A DNA stretch of 64,000 nt from Basidiobolus meristosporus CBS 931.73 (taxonomy: Eukaryota; Basidiobolomycota; Basidiobolomycetes; Basidiobolales; Basidiobolaceae). This document shows positions 54,441-64,000 of the stretch, piece after piece. The position numbers and the translations under genes are program-made. The stretch spans positions 1-64,000 of the forward strand of contig MCFE01000476.1 in NCBI GenBank assembly GCA_002104905.1. The letters run 5' to 3'. Each line of letters starts with the position of its first letter. The first letter of the stretch is position 1. The notes below the pieces were generated by a model. That model saw only the letters and a program-made list of their open reading frames with translations, had not been told where the DNA came from and did no database searches.

Positions 54441-55290
54441 CCTTCTTTATCTATGGGTAATGGTGATCCCCATGGTGACTTGCTGGGACTGCCATAGCCT
54501 TGCTCCAATAATTGACCTTTTTGTCTCCTCATCTTTTCCAACTTCAATGGACTTAACTGTGCAGTGTGTCTTACTCATTGGGGGGCTATCTCCTGTGTCA
54601 ATGTCATGGTCTATGTCTCTGACTGATGGTAGGCCTCTAAGTTCATCTAGAAACACAAGTGAGGACTCCTTCAAAAGAGCTTGGACCTCCTGGTGTGCTG
54701 GTGTAGAGGAATACTCCTGCAATACCATCATGAGGAACATTTGAATACATTTTCTAAGTGCCCCCCAGAACTGTGTCTTGCTAAGTTCACTTGTTTCAGA
54801 CACAATTCAATTGACCAGCTTAAAGTCTGGGCTAGCAGGTAATGGCTCATAGGTATTGTTGCCCTCCTGAATCTGAACTCTTTCAATTGGTCCAAGTAGA
54901 CATCTATATTGATACATGTACTCTTGAACCATTCCTTTTAGTCTGTGTGTCTTCAGCTTCCTTCTTAGCAGTATTTGCTGATGTGGGGTTTCAAAAGCAT
55001 CCTGAATTTCCAGCACAAACTCATCCCAGATAGAGATAGTAGCTCATCCCATTGTGGAGCTGGCCTGATCTTTTGTGGCACCACTGTAAAGCCACCTCTG
55101 TAAAGTAGGAAGTTGTGTAACATAAATTTCTCTGGGGAAATTCCCTTAGCCTTAAAAGCTTCTTCAATCTGGCAGAGCCAGGCTCCCAGGTTTCCATTTA
55201 CTCTGCCATAGTACTGGTTGACCTTAGCACAAGAGTTGCTCTTGATGGGGTTTTGCTGGCTCTGGGCCATGATGGTCATTCCCTATTGCT
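54441..55290 (-). pseudogene. gypsy copy 2 gag and region before reverse transcriptase
   Basis: Gag starts near 55270 (MAQSQQNPIKSNSCAKVNQY) with a frame to 54965, then the next frame EIQDAFETPHQQILLRRKLK (54807-55016). After a stop comes the segment before reverse transcriptase, FLDELRGLPSVRDIDHDIDT (54447-54803). No zinc knuckle or DSG/DTG protease motif is visible between, so that part is probably deleted. Confidence 0.68.
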
Positions 55291-55401
55291 GCTGGATAAG
55301 AATCTGTAGTAACTGTGGCTGCATATTATTCTTCCATTGTTGATTTTCTAACATCTTGAGGAAAACTTCTTCTTTCTTCAGGGGGGAGGTTTCTGATTAT
55401 T

Positions 55402-55411
55402 GCTGCTACCA
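55402..55411 (-). promoter_or_regulatory. gypsy primer-binding site
   Basis: The minus strand reads TGGTAGCAGC one base inside the LTR end. It begins TGG, complementary to a tRNA 3' CCA, and TGGTAGCAG fits the 3' end of many eukaryotic initiator tRNA-Met. Unlike copia-1 it uses a tRNA 3' end. Confidence 0.65.
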
Positions 55412-55412
55412 A

Positions 55413-55779
55413 TGTTACAAGTCTTAATATAGGAGTTTTCAAGTAATTGCAAGTTTAGTTAGTATTGCATTTGCTAAAACTTGAACAGATCTTTATTGAG
55501 GTTCCAGCAGCTACTCATATACAATTTGTCAGATCAATTGCTGACCAATTGTATTTCATAATGTAAGTTGTGGCTGACAATGCATTTAATTGCACCATTG
55601 TCACCCAATGAGATCCAATTTAATATATCAATTTCTGTCCGGTAAGGATTAGCTGATTCATCTGCTGACCAATACTACGGATTTGATAGACAACAATAAT
55701 ATATTGAGAAGCTAAACATAAAACTAATTTATTTGATTAACTTGGTCTAACTTAAACATTGAAGCAGTAGATCATAGCA
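55413..55779 (-). repeat. gypsy copy 2, 5' LTR
   Basis: 367 bp, plus-strand TGTTACAAGTC...GATCATAGCA. Alignable with the LTR at 45393-45760 but clearly diverged, consistent with the two belonging to different insertions. Confidence 0.75.
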
Positions 55780-56220
55780 TATGTTTGCCTCAGGAGCATC
55801 ATATGAGCATATGCCAGAGCAATTTGCCCTGTAAGCTGAAATTAACTTCAAACCCACCAAATCAACTTCAACTACAACAGCTGATGGGGACTCTTACACA
55901 GATAACCTTATGGCTCAGCCAGTAAGAATGAAGATCAATGACTATGAAGTGTACCCACAGGCCTGCATAAATGAGAACAGCAGGTTTGACCTTGCACCTG
56001 GGAAACTTGACTATTCTGTGGTATCTATCAATCAACTGCATAACACATGCCATGCAGATCCAAAAAGGCAATTAAAGTTATGAGCTCCTACCTGCCAGAC
56101 TGGACTTCACCTTGGTCAATTCCAGTGTGTGTGAAACAAGTAGCTTAACAATACACAGATCTGTGGAGCACTTAGAAAAGGTATGCAGATGTTTTCATAT
56201 ATATACTGCTGGAGAATTCC

Positions 56221-57760
56221 TGTACTCCAGTATCTCAGAAGGTCCAGACTCTTTTGAAGGAATTTTCAGATGTGTTTCCAGATGAGCTTTTTAGCCTACC
56301 ATCCAACAGAAACATGGATCATACCATTGACACAGGAAATAGCCCTCTAGTAAGCAAGATACCTTACAGAATGAGTACAGAGTTGCAAGAGACAAAGAGA
56401 CAAATAGATCAGTTACTGGAGCAAGGATACATCAAACTCAGCAAGTCACCTTGGTGAGCACCAGTTTCTTTTGTGAAGAAGAAGGATGGAATACTTTAGA
56501 TGTGCTTTGACTGCAGGGTGCACAACTCAGTTACTATAAAGAATAAGTACTCCATACCTTGGACTGATGAGCTTTTGGACCAACTCAATGCAGCCACCAT
56601 ATTCAGCAAGATTGACCTCATGTCAGGATACAACCAGTTTAGGGTGAAACTAGAAGACATCCCTGAGACTGCATTCAGAACCAGATATACACACTACAAG
56701 TACTTAGTTGTGAGTTTTGGCCCACCAATGCCCTTGCAATAGTTGTGACCTTTATGCAAGCCATCTTCCATCAGTACTTACACAAGTTTGAGGTAGTCTA
56801 CCTAGATGATATTGAAATATTGGACTATTTGGTATCATTCAGCAGCTAGAAATTTACTTAACAATTCTAGACTAGTCTTAGTCACTGTAGGACTCATTTA
56901 CTGCCTTAACTTTGCCACTTTCTCCAGATATATGATCTTATGATTATTCCCCTATAGTCAGGATCAAATTAGCACTATTACCAAACATTATGTACTAACC
57001 CTGAAACTGTTACAGAATGCTCCTGAATATTGAGAAACCCTCCCTACTTAGTGTTGCAGCTGTATTACTTCTACAAAGGTATAAATACTGAGCTTCTTTA
57101 TGAATAAACAACAGTTCAACTATTATCACTATTTCTTGATAAGTTCCTTATATGCAAATCACTTCTTAAATTGCAACAGATGACGTGTTGATATACAGCA
57201 AGACAGAAGAGGACCACTGGGTACTCATTGAAAAGGTCTTAAAGAAGCTAATAGAGAACAAGCTATATGGCAAGCTACCAAAGTGTCCATTTGTAAAGGA
57301 GCATGTTGAATACCAAGGACATACATTGACTAGCACAGGAGTGACCCTAGGCCCCAGGAAGATTGTAATCATCAGGAATCTGAAGCAGCCCCATTGCATA
57401 TTAGTACTCATATTGTTCCTTGAAATGGCTTGCTATTATTGGAGATTTGTCAAGTCCTTTGCAAGTATTGCAGCCCTTTAACTAAAATCTCAAGAAAGAT
57501 GGCACCCTGAAGTGAGACATAGCCTGTGAGACTGTCTTTCAGACTCTTAAAAATGAACTTGCTAAGCCACCAAGCTTAAGAGTCCCAGACTTCAGAAAGG
57601 AGTTTACTCTGTGCACAGATGCTTCAGATTATGCAACTGGTGGAATACCAAGGCAGGAATATAAGGGAATGCACTACCCAGTTGCTTCTGAGTTTAAGAA
57701 GCTGGACTCAACAGAACAAAACTATCCAGTGCATGAGAAGGGGATGCTTGCCACAATACA
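56221..57760 (+). pseudogene. gypsy copy 3 reverse transcriptase and RNase H
   Basis: LLKEFSDVFPDELF, NMDHTIDTGNSPLVSK and QIDQLLEQGYIKLSKSPW (56254-56457) give the start. After a TGA come [27 protein letters not shown] and [19 protein letters not shown] (56500-56742). A frameshift follows near 56740. The active site YLDD is split by a copia-3 solo LTR at 56810. The rest, VLIYSKTEEDHWVLIEKV, HVEYQGHTLTSTGVT, is open at 57185-57481. It is then readable as RNase H to 57760. Confidence 0.78.
56810..57178 (+). repeat. copia-3 solo LTR in the gypsy active site
   Basis: 369 bp, TATTGAAATATTGG (first TG mutated to TA) to AATTGCAACA, flanked by the perfect 5 bp duplication GATGA (56805-56809 and 57179-57183). 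The duplicated bases are part of the codons for the two aspartates of YLDD. Confidence 0.9.
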
Positions 57761-57762
57761 AT

Positions 57763-58940
57763 AGACTTGTTCCATCATACTGTGCTAGGGTACACTGCAC
57801 AATTCACCGTTTCTAAGAACAATTGGGTGCAATATTGTAGCTACCAGTAGCCAGGATTGCTCTTGGACAATTTTGCACCATGTGGGACAGTCCTGCTCAC
57901 TATGGCACAGTTGGACACTATGAGGTTGGCACAGATGATTGCACCAACTGGTAATGGCTGCATTACATGCACAATTGGATACCACTATTATGGTCAATAA
58001 ACTCCAATATTTTGATATGTTTCTTTAATGTAAATGGAAGTAAATGTGTATCACACTACAAACTACACCAGTACTTACCATTTTGGCTCCCATCACTCCA
58101 ATTGGATAGTATATCAATGCTTAATTAGTCCAAAAGTATCCTGAAGCTGTCAGCCCCTAATTGGCTCTTTGACCAATACACAGGCTACCTGATTTGCAAG
58201 CAAATATTCCACTTTGTTCATTCAGCAAGTAATTCCCTGATCCTGGTGATTGGATAAAGTGTCATAGCTAGCACGCAACCAATCAGATATGTCCAAAACA
58301 GATAAAATGGCTGCACTGGTGTTACAGATGATGTATATATATGCAGGGTGTTTATTTATTGGGGTTCTGGCTCAAATTTGAAATGACCTGGATTTTATTT
58401 ATATCAAAAATTCAGTGACCACACATTTGCAATGGCTTAATTTGGATTGCAAAAAGAAATGTGTTGATTGGATTATGACCAACAATAGCAATTCAATGCA
58501 ATAGCATAATCTTCTCCTAGGTTTTCTTCACATAGAGATTATGTTGAAATACTAGAGAGATATATTGGAAGTGAATTGGAGAATTAGAAGATTTACATGA
58601 TATTCACTTGATGTTTTATTGAGTTGCAACACAGTATTTATACTTATTGCAGAACTACATAAATGTGACTACTTGGTCATTATCAGGGGAGTCTCAGGAG
58701 TGCATGTGCCAAGTTTCAGCTCATTTGGACAAGTTTTAGATTTTCCTAAAATTCTGTACTTCTCTATTTCCTAATAATTAGTAAATATCTTACAAACTAA
58801 TTTCCATGTTGATAATCTGAAATATATCAGTTCACTAAGTGCTAGCTCATAATATATTAATAATTAGGTGGACTCCGAATTATTTCAACAGATTACTGCT
58901 GAAGCATTTGGTAGTGATTCACTTTGCACACCTAAACTAT
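57763..58940 (+). mobile_element. Harbinger-like element H2, truncated and CpG-decayed
   Basis: Starts AGACTTGTTCCATCAT and aligns with 23395-24215 of H1 all along. It is interrupted by a copia-2 solo LTR (58552-58890) and ends at about 58940, inside the region equal to the 3' end of H1's minus-strand frame, so no gene is left. Nearly every CpG of H1 has changed to TpG or CpA here. It is inserted in gypsy copy 3. Confidence 0.82.
58552..58890 (-). repeat. copia-2 family solo LTR
   Basis: 339 bp, TGTTGAAATACTAG...TATTTCAACA, with a perfect 5 bp duplication GATTA (58547-58551 and 58891-58895). The H1 sequence GGGATTACTACTG near 24166 is the empty site. The orientation is taken from the similar LTR at 42304. 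Confidence 0.88.
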
Positions 58941-59007
58941 TTTTTGATGGTCTTTGCATGGTGCTCTGATGGGATTATCATAATAATTTCTCATAGAGTA
59001 GTTTGTT
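58941..59007. repeat. CACTA-like right-end fragment
   Basis: TTTTGATGG, GATGGGATTATC and TTTCTCATAGAG match the right end of the CACTA-like elements (29355-29390), with a mutated terminal repeat. Confidence 0.6.
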
Positions 59008-59155
59008 GTTGACTACAGGGGAATAATCACAGGATGATAGAGATGAAATAGAGTGCAAAGTTGGGGCTGTAAATCAGTCCCACTGCGGCTGAGACTAGTC
59101 CTGAATTGCAAAGTAAATTTTTAGCTGCTGAATGATACCAAATAATCCAATATGC
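59008..59155 (-). repeat. copia-3 LTR fragment
   Basis: Matches the reverse copia-3 LTR (compare 51717-51868): CAGGGGAATAATCA, CTGAGACTAGTCCTG, TTAGCTGCTGAATG. Both ends are truncated. Confidence 0.65.
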
Positions 59156-59312
59156 TGTAACTTTGTAGAGATTCTCATTACCTACTTGATTAAGAGCCTG
59201 AGGAGTCTGCATTATTACCATCAGTGGGAACACTGTCAACATGGCCTTTTTTGGATGTAGCCCTTCTTGTTGCACTGAATATCATAGCAGGCTGTTGCAA
59301 AATGCTCTTCTT
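59156..59312 (-). pseudogene. CACTA accessory gene N-terminal fragment H
   Basis: Reverse complement matches 21880-22730 of copy B without F1, another empty site for F1 (GATGGTAATAATGC near 59215). It covers roughly the first 50 codons, including the equivalent of ATSKKGTVESVP. Confidence 0.6.
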
Positions 59313-59523
59313 CTTTCATGTGTGTTGGGTTTGCACTGGAACAACGCAAATTTATTTGATTGTTTTGGCAGCGTATATACGGAAGCTAGTCATACCAAAA
59401 GGGAAATACCATTTTTATATGTGTGTATTTGCTGCCACAACTCTATCTATAATATTCATGGTAGGGGGTTATCATTGAATCTTTCATGCATATAGGCATA
59501 CTGTCTTTTAAGGTATTGTTTCA
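59313..59523. other. Unassigned sequence
   Basis: Possibly the 5' leader and promoter of fragment H. No gene is supported; the short frames at 59224-59495 are shadows. Confidence 0.3.
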
Positions 59524-61953
59524 CCCTGTGCAAATAGTATGGTTCCGCAGGTGGACCCAATTTATGTCTGCTGTCAGGATCCAAGAGTGAGGCTGTCATA
59601 ATTTCAGCAGCCTGGAATCCTCAACCCTCTGAACAGTCTTGTGGCAGGATTGTGATGGCAATTTGCTGTCCTCACTTCTAAATTTCAGGCAGTAACTTGG
59701 TGGTGTCTTTTGATGGAACATACATTGCATTCAGGTAGCTTTAATGTAGTCAACATTTATTTCAACAGCTATAACTGGCTAATACTTGCATTTGCCTTGT
59801 ATGGTAAAGACTTGACAGTGCTATCATAGTCTTGATGTAGACCTCTACTGACATTATGATAGTATGGCAACCTATAGCTGGTTCTGTATAGTGCTACAAT
59901 ACCTTTTTACCAAATGGCATTTTATTTTTCTACCTCTCCTTGCACCTTTCATTTATTTCACTACATAATCATGCCTCTTGATTTGCTTATTTACTGCTAC
60001 CATGGGTATTCCACAAGTAGATTGAGTCAGTTAAAGCTATGGCCTCCTGCTGGCAAACATGCAACTGACACAATTTCATCCCCTTAACTTACAGCTTTTC
60101 AATATGATACTTGCCAAGTTGCCAAGTAGTGTCTAGTACACCAACACCTCAAGGCCAGCATACTATGGGACTATTGGGAGCTCACGGCCAAGCTGAATGT
60201 GCTTGACTTGCTCCATGAGCATTATCCTGGACTTAAACAGGTAAATGGTTTTTGGGCCAGCAGTGGTATGCTAAGAAAGTATCTCAAGAGTATCAGAAAC
60301 TACTGAAGGCATAAGAACAAGGGTGCCATGGCTAAAAACCAGCAGCTCCTTAAAGAGCTTGTTACATGCAGGGCTGAAAGCTCCATATAAGTGGCAAAAA
60401 AATGTTGGGTTGCCAGAAGATTGCCATTGATGGCAAGCAGGCAGAAACGGATGCGTCAGTGCAGCATTGATAAAGGAAAAAACATAGCTCAATATAAGAA
60501 GCACTCAGTCAAAGTAGCAGTGAAGGACCTTGCAGTGATAAAAACCTGCAGCTTTCTCAGGAGCCTGTCAAAAACAGGGCTGAATGCTCAAATCAAGTGG
60601 CAAAGAAATGTCAGGTTGCCAGGAGAGTGCCATTCAGAGACACATGTATCAGTGCAGCATTTAGCATAGTTCTATATAAGAAGCACTCAGTTACAGTGGC
60701 TGTGAAGGAGCTGAGTGCAATACAGTCCTATGGCTTTCTCAGCAGCCTGACACAAGCAGGACTGAAAGCTCTAAATGTGTGGCAAAGAAACGTCAGGTTG
60801 CTGGGAGAGGGATGGCAAGGGACAAGCAGGCAAAAATGAATGCACCTATGCAGCATGCTTCAAGGAGGAAATGTGGTACAATTCAAGAAGCACTATGTCA
60901 AAGTAGTATTAGAAAACCTCACAGTGATAAAGGTACAGGTTAAGAGAGAGTGTCTACCCAGGCCAGAGACAGGGAGTCATGAGAAAAAGCTGCAGCTCTC
61001 ACCAATTAACACTGTCAGCCCAGAACAGGATGAATACCATTAAGCCAAGAAGAGTTACCAACAAGAAAACAGCCGTTTTTTCAAGAGCCAAAAGTGCAGT
61101 CAGTTGAGCTACACTCCAGTGAGGTAGATGAGCTTGCAGAGAAAAGCAGATTGTCTACCACTGCCTTCATGTCCTCCATTGAACACAGAGTGTAGATCCC
61201 ACTGACAGACAAAGCAACAGCATCAAGAGCTTAAAGACTATCACAATGCCTACAGAGTGAAATCTAGAATATTAATACTCACACCAAGAGGCTGCAGCAC
61301 TTCTTCTAGAGCAGGCTCAAGAAAATGAACTTGAACATTGCATGACTTATTGCAAAGACTGGCAAATGAGGTTCTAGACCTTGCAGTGCTGGCTAAAGAC
61401 CAGGACATATGGGAATCAGTGAATGAAGAGTGGCACAAAGTTTTAGGGTTTGCGCCAAAGTCATGGAAAAAGGGCATTGCAGTAGAAATGCTTTTGAGTG
61501 GTGGATTTAAATGGAATACTTGATGAGTGTGGGGCTGGGCTTAGTATTAGTGTTGGGTATAGGGACTTATATAGGTCAGTATCATTGGCAATTGAAGTTC
61601 AAAAGAAGCTTCAATGGAAATAAACCAAATTGTATGCATAAAAAGTAAGAGAATTGGGTGAGTTAGGTAGAAAGGACTATGGAAAAGAGGCAGTAGCCAA
61701 TCAATTGACACAAATGTAGGAGGTTACTTCTTGTCTGTGATCAGAAAGTGAGAGAGCTGGCAGAGTATTAACTAAAGGCCACTTTTCAATTGTTGCAACA
61801 AAGAATTTTGACTAAGCTTTTTGTAAAATCTAGGGTTCAATGATTTTTTATGGGCTTTCCGCAGTGTTCAGATAGGATCAATACCTCTTGGTGATGGGAT
61901 TTTCATTTTGTGACAGCCTTTTGATGGGATTTTCACAGTTATTTCTCATGGGG
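59524..61953 (-). mobile_element. CACTA/EnSpm-like element, copy C, internally deleted
   Basis: Left end CCCTGTGCAAATAGTATGG at 59524; right end TTTCTCATGGGG ending at 61953. The first ~600 bp match the left end and the Tnp2 C-terminal region of copies A and B (the uninterrupted counterpart of the copia element 1 target is TTTTTACCAAATGG near 59912). At about 60125 it jumps into the accessory gene, so nearly all of the transposase is deleted. At about 2.4 kb it is a typical non-autonomous derivative. Flanks show no clear target duplication. Confidence 0.7.
60147..61622 (+). pseudogene. CACTA accessory gene, copy C
   Basis: From the WDHQQLKA-like region (near 60170) to the C-terminus (61622). 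It contains three units of the ~200 bp tandem repeat (from about 60343, 60548 and 60732) against fewer in A and B. The Lys-rich section follows near 60930, then the C-terminal domain (DLLQRLANEVLDLAVLAKDQ near 61338-61420, FAPKSWKKGI). Frameshifts and stops are frequent. No function assigned. Confidence 0.62.
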
Positions 61954-62114
61954 GCGCTTACCTAATTTGAATATGATTGCATATCACAAAGTTGTGTAAC
62001 ACATGGTATATCCAATGCTGGTGACTAATCACAATGAGCAATACATGGGATAATACTGATAATATTGGCAGAGAATGGGAGAATTCTGATCAAGTTAAAT
62101 ATCAGCAGGCTTGC
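61954..62114. other. Unassigned spacer
   Basis: About 160 bp with no recognisable feature, between copy C and the next accessory gene fragment. Confidence 0.3.
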
Positions 62115-62930
62115 TAGAACTGCTATGTAAATAAACTTGTCTTTGAGAGGTATGTCTACCCTACTACAACACCACTCACTAATGGCAGGTATACTGTGGG
62201 ACCATCAGAAACTAATGGCCAAGCTATGCACACTTGACTTGCTACATGAGCATTATCCTAGACTGAAACAAGAAAATGGATTATGGGCCAGCATCAGTAT
62301 ACTGAGACAGTTTCTCAAGATTGGTGGTAGTCATTACGGGCAGAAGAACATGGGTGCCATGGCTGAAAATCAGTGGCTTTCTCAAAAGCTTTTCACAATT
62401 GGGATTTAAAGCTCCTAACAAAAGAGTGCAGACAAGAGATAAGCAGGAATAAATAGATGCACCAGTGCAGTATTTATCAAAGAGAAACATGGTACATTGC
62501 AATAATCACTCAGTTCAAGCATCAGCAATTGGCCTGTCAGTGATAAAAGTAAATGGAAAGGAAAAAAAGTCTACTCAAGTCAGAGACACAGAAGCATGAG
62601 AAAAGAGGCGCAGTTTTCACCAATTAATGCTGTCAACTTAAAGCTGTCTGCATCCTATACTAGCAAGGAAGAAATATCAGTCAGACAACAGCTGATTCAG
62701 TAGAGTTGAAACACTGCCTGCTCAGCTGCACTCTAGTGAGGCAGATGAGTTTGTAGAGAAAGGCACCATGTCTGCTACAGCCACTATGTTCTCCTTGTAG
62801 ACAGAAATGCTATGCTTTAAAATGCTAGCTGAAGACTAATATGTGTGGGAACTTGTGAATGAACAAAGGCATAAGGCTGTAGGGCTCACATATATTCTGA
62901 GAGAATACAATATCAATTAGCACTCATGTC
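62115..62930 (+). pseudogene. CACTA accessory gene fragment D
   Basis: Matches from LACHHHTAGIPWDH (near 62160) through LLHEHYPRLKQENGLWASI (62137-62409) and one tandem-repeat unit to a diverged KAVGL-like segment near 62880. The joined site HEHYP is intact here and shows the empty target of H1 (GAGCATTATCC near 62248). It ends without the usual C-terminus. Confidence 0.6.
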
Positions 62931-63188
62931 AAGCTTTGTAATCAACTACTCACTGCTTCTGTAAAGAATTACAACTAAACATATGAAGAAAAAGTGTCAG
63001 TCAAGTACTAGCAAAAAACTAGTTGAATACCAGCAGATTAATAGATGTATCCCAAGTGTGAATCATTTCATAGGGGCCTGGAACAGTCCAAATAACAAAT
63101 TTGCCACAAAGAATAAACAACAAGACAAAAGCTATCTTCTCTAAGTATGGAAGCTTCACCATATGCAACACACTGCATTGAGCTTGAT
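62931..63188. other. Unassigned sequence
   Basis: About 260 bp with no recognised repeat. It supplies the novel C-terminal codons of the open frame beginning at 63990. Confidence 0.3.
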
Positions 63189-63990
63189 AAGCTATCAGAG
63201 TTTTGACCAAGTTAAGGTTTGTCTCCATTGGGGTAGCTGCCGGTTTACAGTCTTCCATTTTGTACTTCTTTAGTGTATCTTGAATATACTTGGATTGGCT
63301 TAGGGTAATAGTCTGGGTACTTCTGTCTATGGAGAACTTAATCCCTAAGTAGTAACTAAGTTCTCCTAGATCGGACATCTTGAACTCCTTAGATAGGCTG
63401 GATTTAGTCTCTTCCAATGTTTCTAGGTTATTGGCGGCTATAATAAGATCATCCACATATAGAGCTAATAGAACTGGATTTGCTCTATCTGGCTTATAGT
63501 ATATACTATAGTCAGCATTACTTCTTTTGAAACTCAAAGATTCCAAATAAGAATCTATCTTGCAATTCCAGGCTCTTGGTGATTGTTTGAGACCATATAG
63601 TGACTTTTTAAGCTTGCAGACCAAATGGGGGTTATCTTGGTCAACAAGCCCACCAGGCTGGTCCATATACACGTCCTCATCAAGTTCTTCATTCAAAAAT
63701 GCAGTTTTTACATCCATTTGATGAATAAAAAGCTTATATTTGGCTGCAATAGCCAATATTAATCTGATGGAATTAAACTTGGCTACCGGTGCAAAGGTCT
63801 CAGTATAGTCAAGTCCTTTTGTTTGAGAGTATCCTTTGGCTACAAGTCTTGCTTTGTATCTTTCAATTGTACCATCAGCCTTGTATTTTGTCTTGAAGAC
63901 CCATCTGCATCCAATTGATTTTTGGTTGATTGGTAATTTGACTAAGTCCCAAGTTTGATTTTCCATCAGTGCCTGATATTCCTCAGTCAT
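63019..63990 (-). pseudogene. copia-1 reverse transcriptase, 3'-truncated, with read-through tail
   Basis: A 323-codon open frame, running in from the window edge. It contains TEEYQALMENQTWDLV, GCRWVFKTKYKADGT, LVAKGYSQTKGLDYTETFAP (no stop, unlike element 1), QMDVKTAFLNEELDEDVY, YGLKQSPRAWN and LYVDDLIIAANN with the active site intact. The copia match ends near 63189 at NLNLVKT; the last ~55 codons come from unrelated flanking DNA. The element lost the rest of reverse transcriptase, RNase H and its 3' LTR. The sequence is nearly identical to element 1, hence recent. Confidence 0.85.
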
Positions 63991-64000
63991 TGCAGATCTC
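63189..64000 (-). mobile_element. copia-1 element fragment at window edge
   Basis: Reverse-oriented copia-1 sequence truncated at 63189 and continuing beyond the window. It differs from element 1 at only a few positions over 800 bp. Confidence 0.85.

Larger units (their letters stand above)
52827..55779 (-). mobile_element. Ty3/gypsy element, copy 2, 5' portion
   Basis: In coding sense from the right: 5' LTR (55413-55779), primer site, gag, protease/reverse transcriptase region, RNase H, start of integrase, ending at copia-3. About 1.2 kb of it (integrase start to reverse transcriptase) repeats regions already present in copy 1, so copies 1 and 2 are two elements, not one split element. A deletion seems to have removed sequence between gag and the reverse transcriptase. 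Confidence 0.78.
55780..57762 (+). mobile_element. Ty3/gypsy element, copy 3, forward fragment
   Basis: Forward coding sense, opposite to copies 1 and 2. It runs from an unclear gag/protease region (55780-56220) through reverse transcriptase to RNase H (CTDASDYATGGIPRQEY near 57610, then HEKGMLAT near 57740). Harbinger-like element H2 cuts it at 57763. No LTR remains. Confidence 0.75.

Noticed and set aside
45393-55779. A single gypsy element split by copia-3
   Set aside because: The LTRs at each end suggest it, but internal domains are duplicated on both sides of copia-3 and the joint has no target duplication, so two recombined copies fit better.
1-64000. Repeat-induced point mutation (RIP) as the main decay process
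   Set aside because: The best comparison (H1 versus H2) shows loss centred on CpG, and several element stops are single changes. I see no heavy CpA-to-TpA strand bias by eye, though I could not count it.
1-64000. CRISPR arrays, rRNA, tRNA genes, bacterial operons or integrated viral genomes
   Set aside because: No regular spaced repeats, no rRNA or tRNA cores, no ribosome-binding-site-led gene order. The reverse transcriptases sit in LTR retrotransposons with standard domain order.

Overview
This 64 kb window is a transposable-element graveyard from a eukaryotic, most likely fungal genome. A basidiomycete is my best guess: the Ty1/copia pol proteins read like fungal copia, the large decayed transposase is of the Tnp2 (EnSpm/CACTA) type common in Agaricomycetes, and inserted copies have lost CpG. 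That placement is inference. I see no convincing host gene, rRNA, tRNA or CRISPR array. Almost every open frame is a piece of a transposon, a chance frame in an LTR, or a chance frame in a long hairpin.

Layout. 1-2080: overlapping copia-1 fragments, including a clean solo LTR (733-1082), then an unassigned stretch. 2081-33882: one old CACTA-like element (copy A), opened up by many insertions: copia-1 element 1 (2472-7157), copia-1 element 2 (9467-16386, itself carrying a deleted copia at 10514-13166), a ~1.07 kb TG...CA repeat called family L (16771-17839), and a second CACTA-like element (copy B, 18449-29390). Copy B in turn contains a foldback element (21976-22709) and a 4.5 kb PIF/Harbinger-like element (23395-27894), which holds another L repeat (25716-26794). 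Near its right end copy A also contains an unnamed repeat X with a solo LTR, and an L repeat (31100-33852) that carries a second L repeat and a second foldback. 33883-45392: a third foldback and scrambled fragments of copia-1, L, X, CACTA and a second copia LTR family. 45393-57762: three Ty3/gypsy pieces around a complete but decayed copia-3 element (47775-52826). 57763-59007: a CpG-decayed sister of the Harbinger-like element plus a CACTA end fragment. 59524-61953: an internally deleted CACTA copy C. 62115-64000: another accessory-gene fragment and the start of a further copia-1 element.

How the parts relate. Copies A, B and C are empty-site references for one another, so insertion points and target-site duplications can be read directly. 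The CACTA-like family has two divergent genes, a Tnp2 transposase and an unrecognised accessory gene of about 660 codons with an internal ~200 bp tandem repeat, inside CCCTA...TAGGG ends. The Harbinger-like element and three 734 bp foldback elements share the terminus AGACTTGTTCC and 3 bp target duplications of the form ANT, which suggests an autonomous element and its non-autonomous partners. The 294 aa DDE transposase at 26827-27711 is the only long, undamaged, convincing coding sequence in the window.
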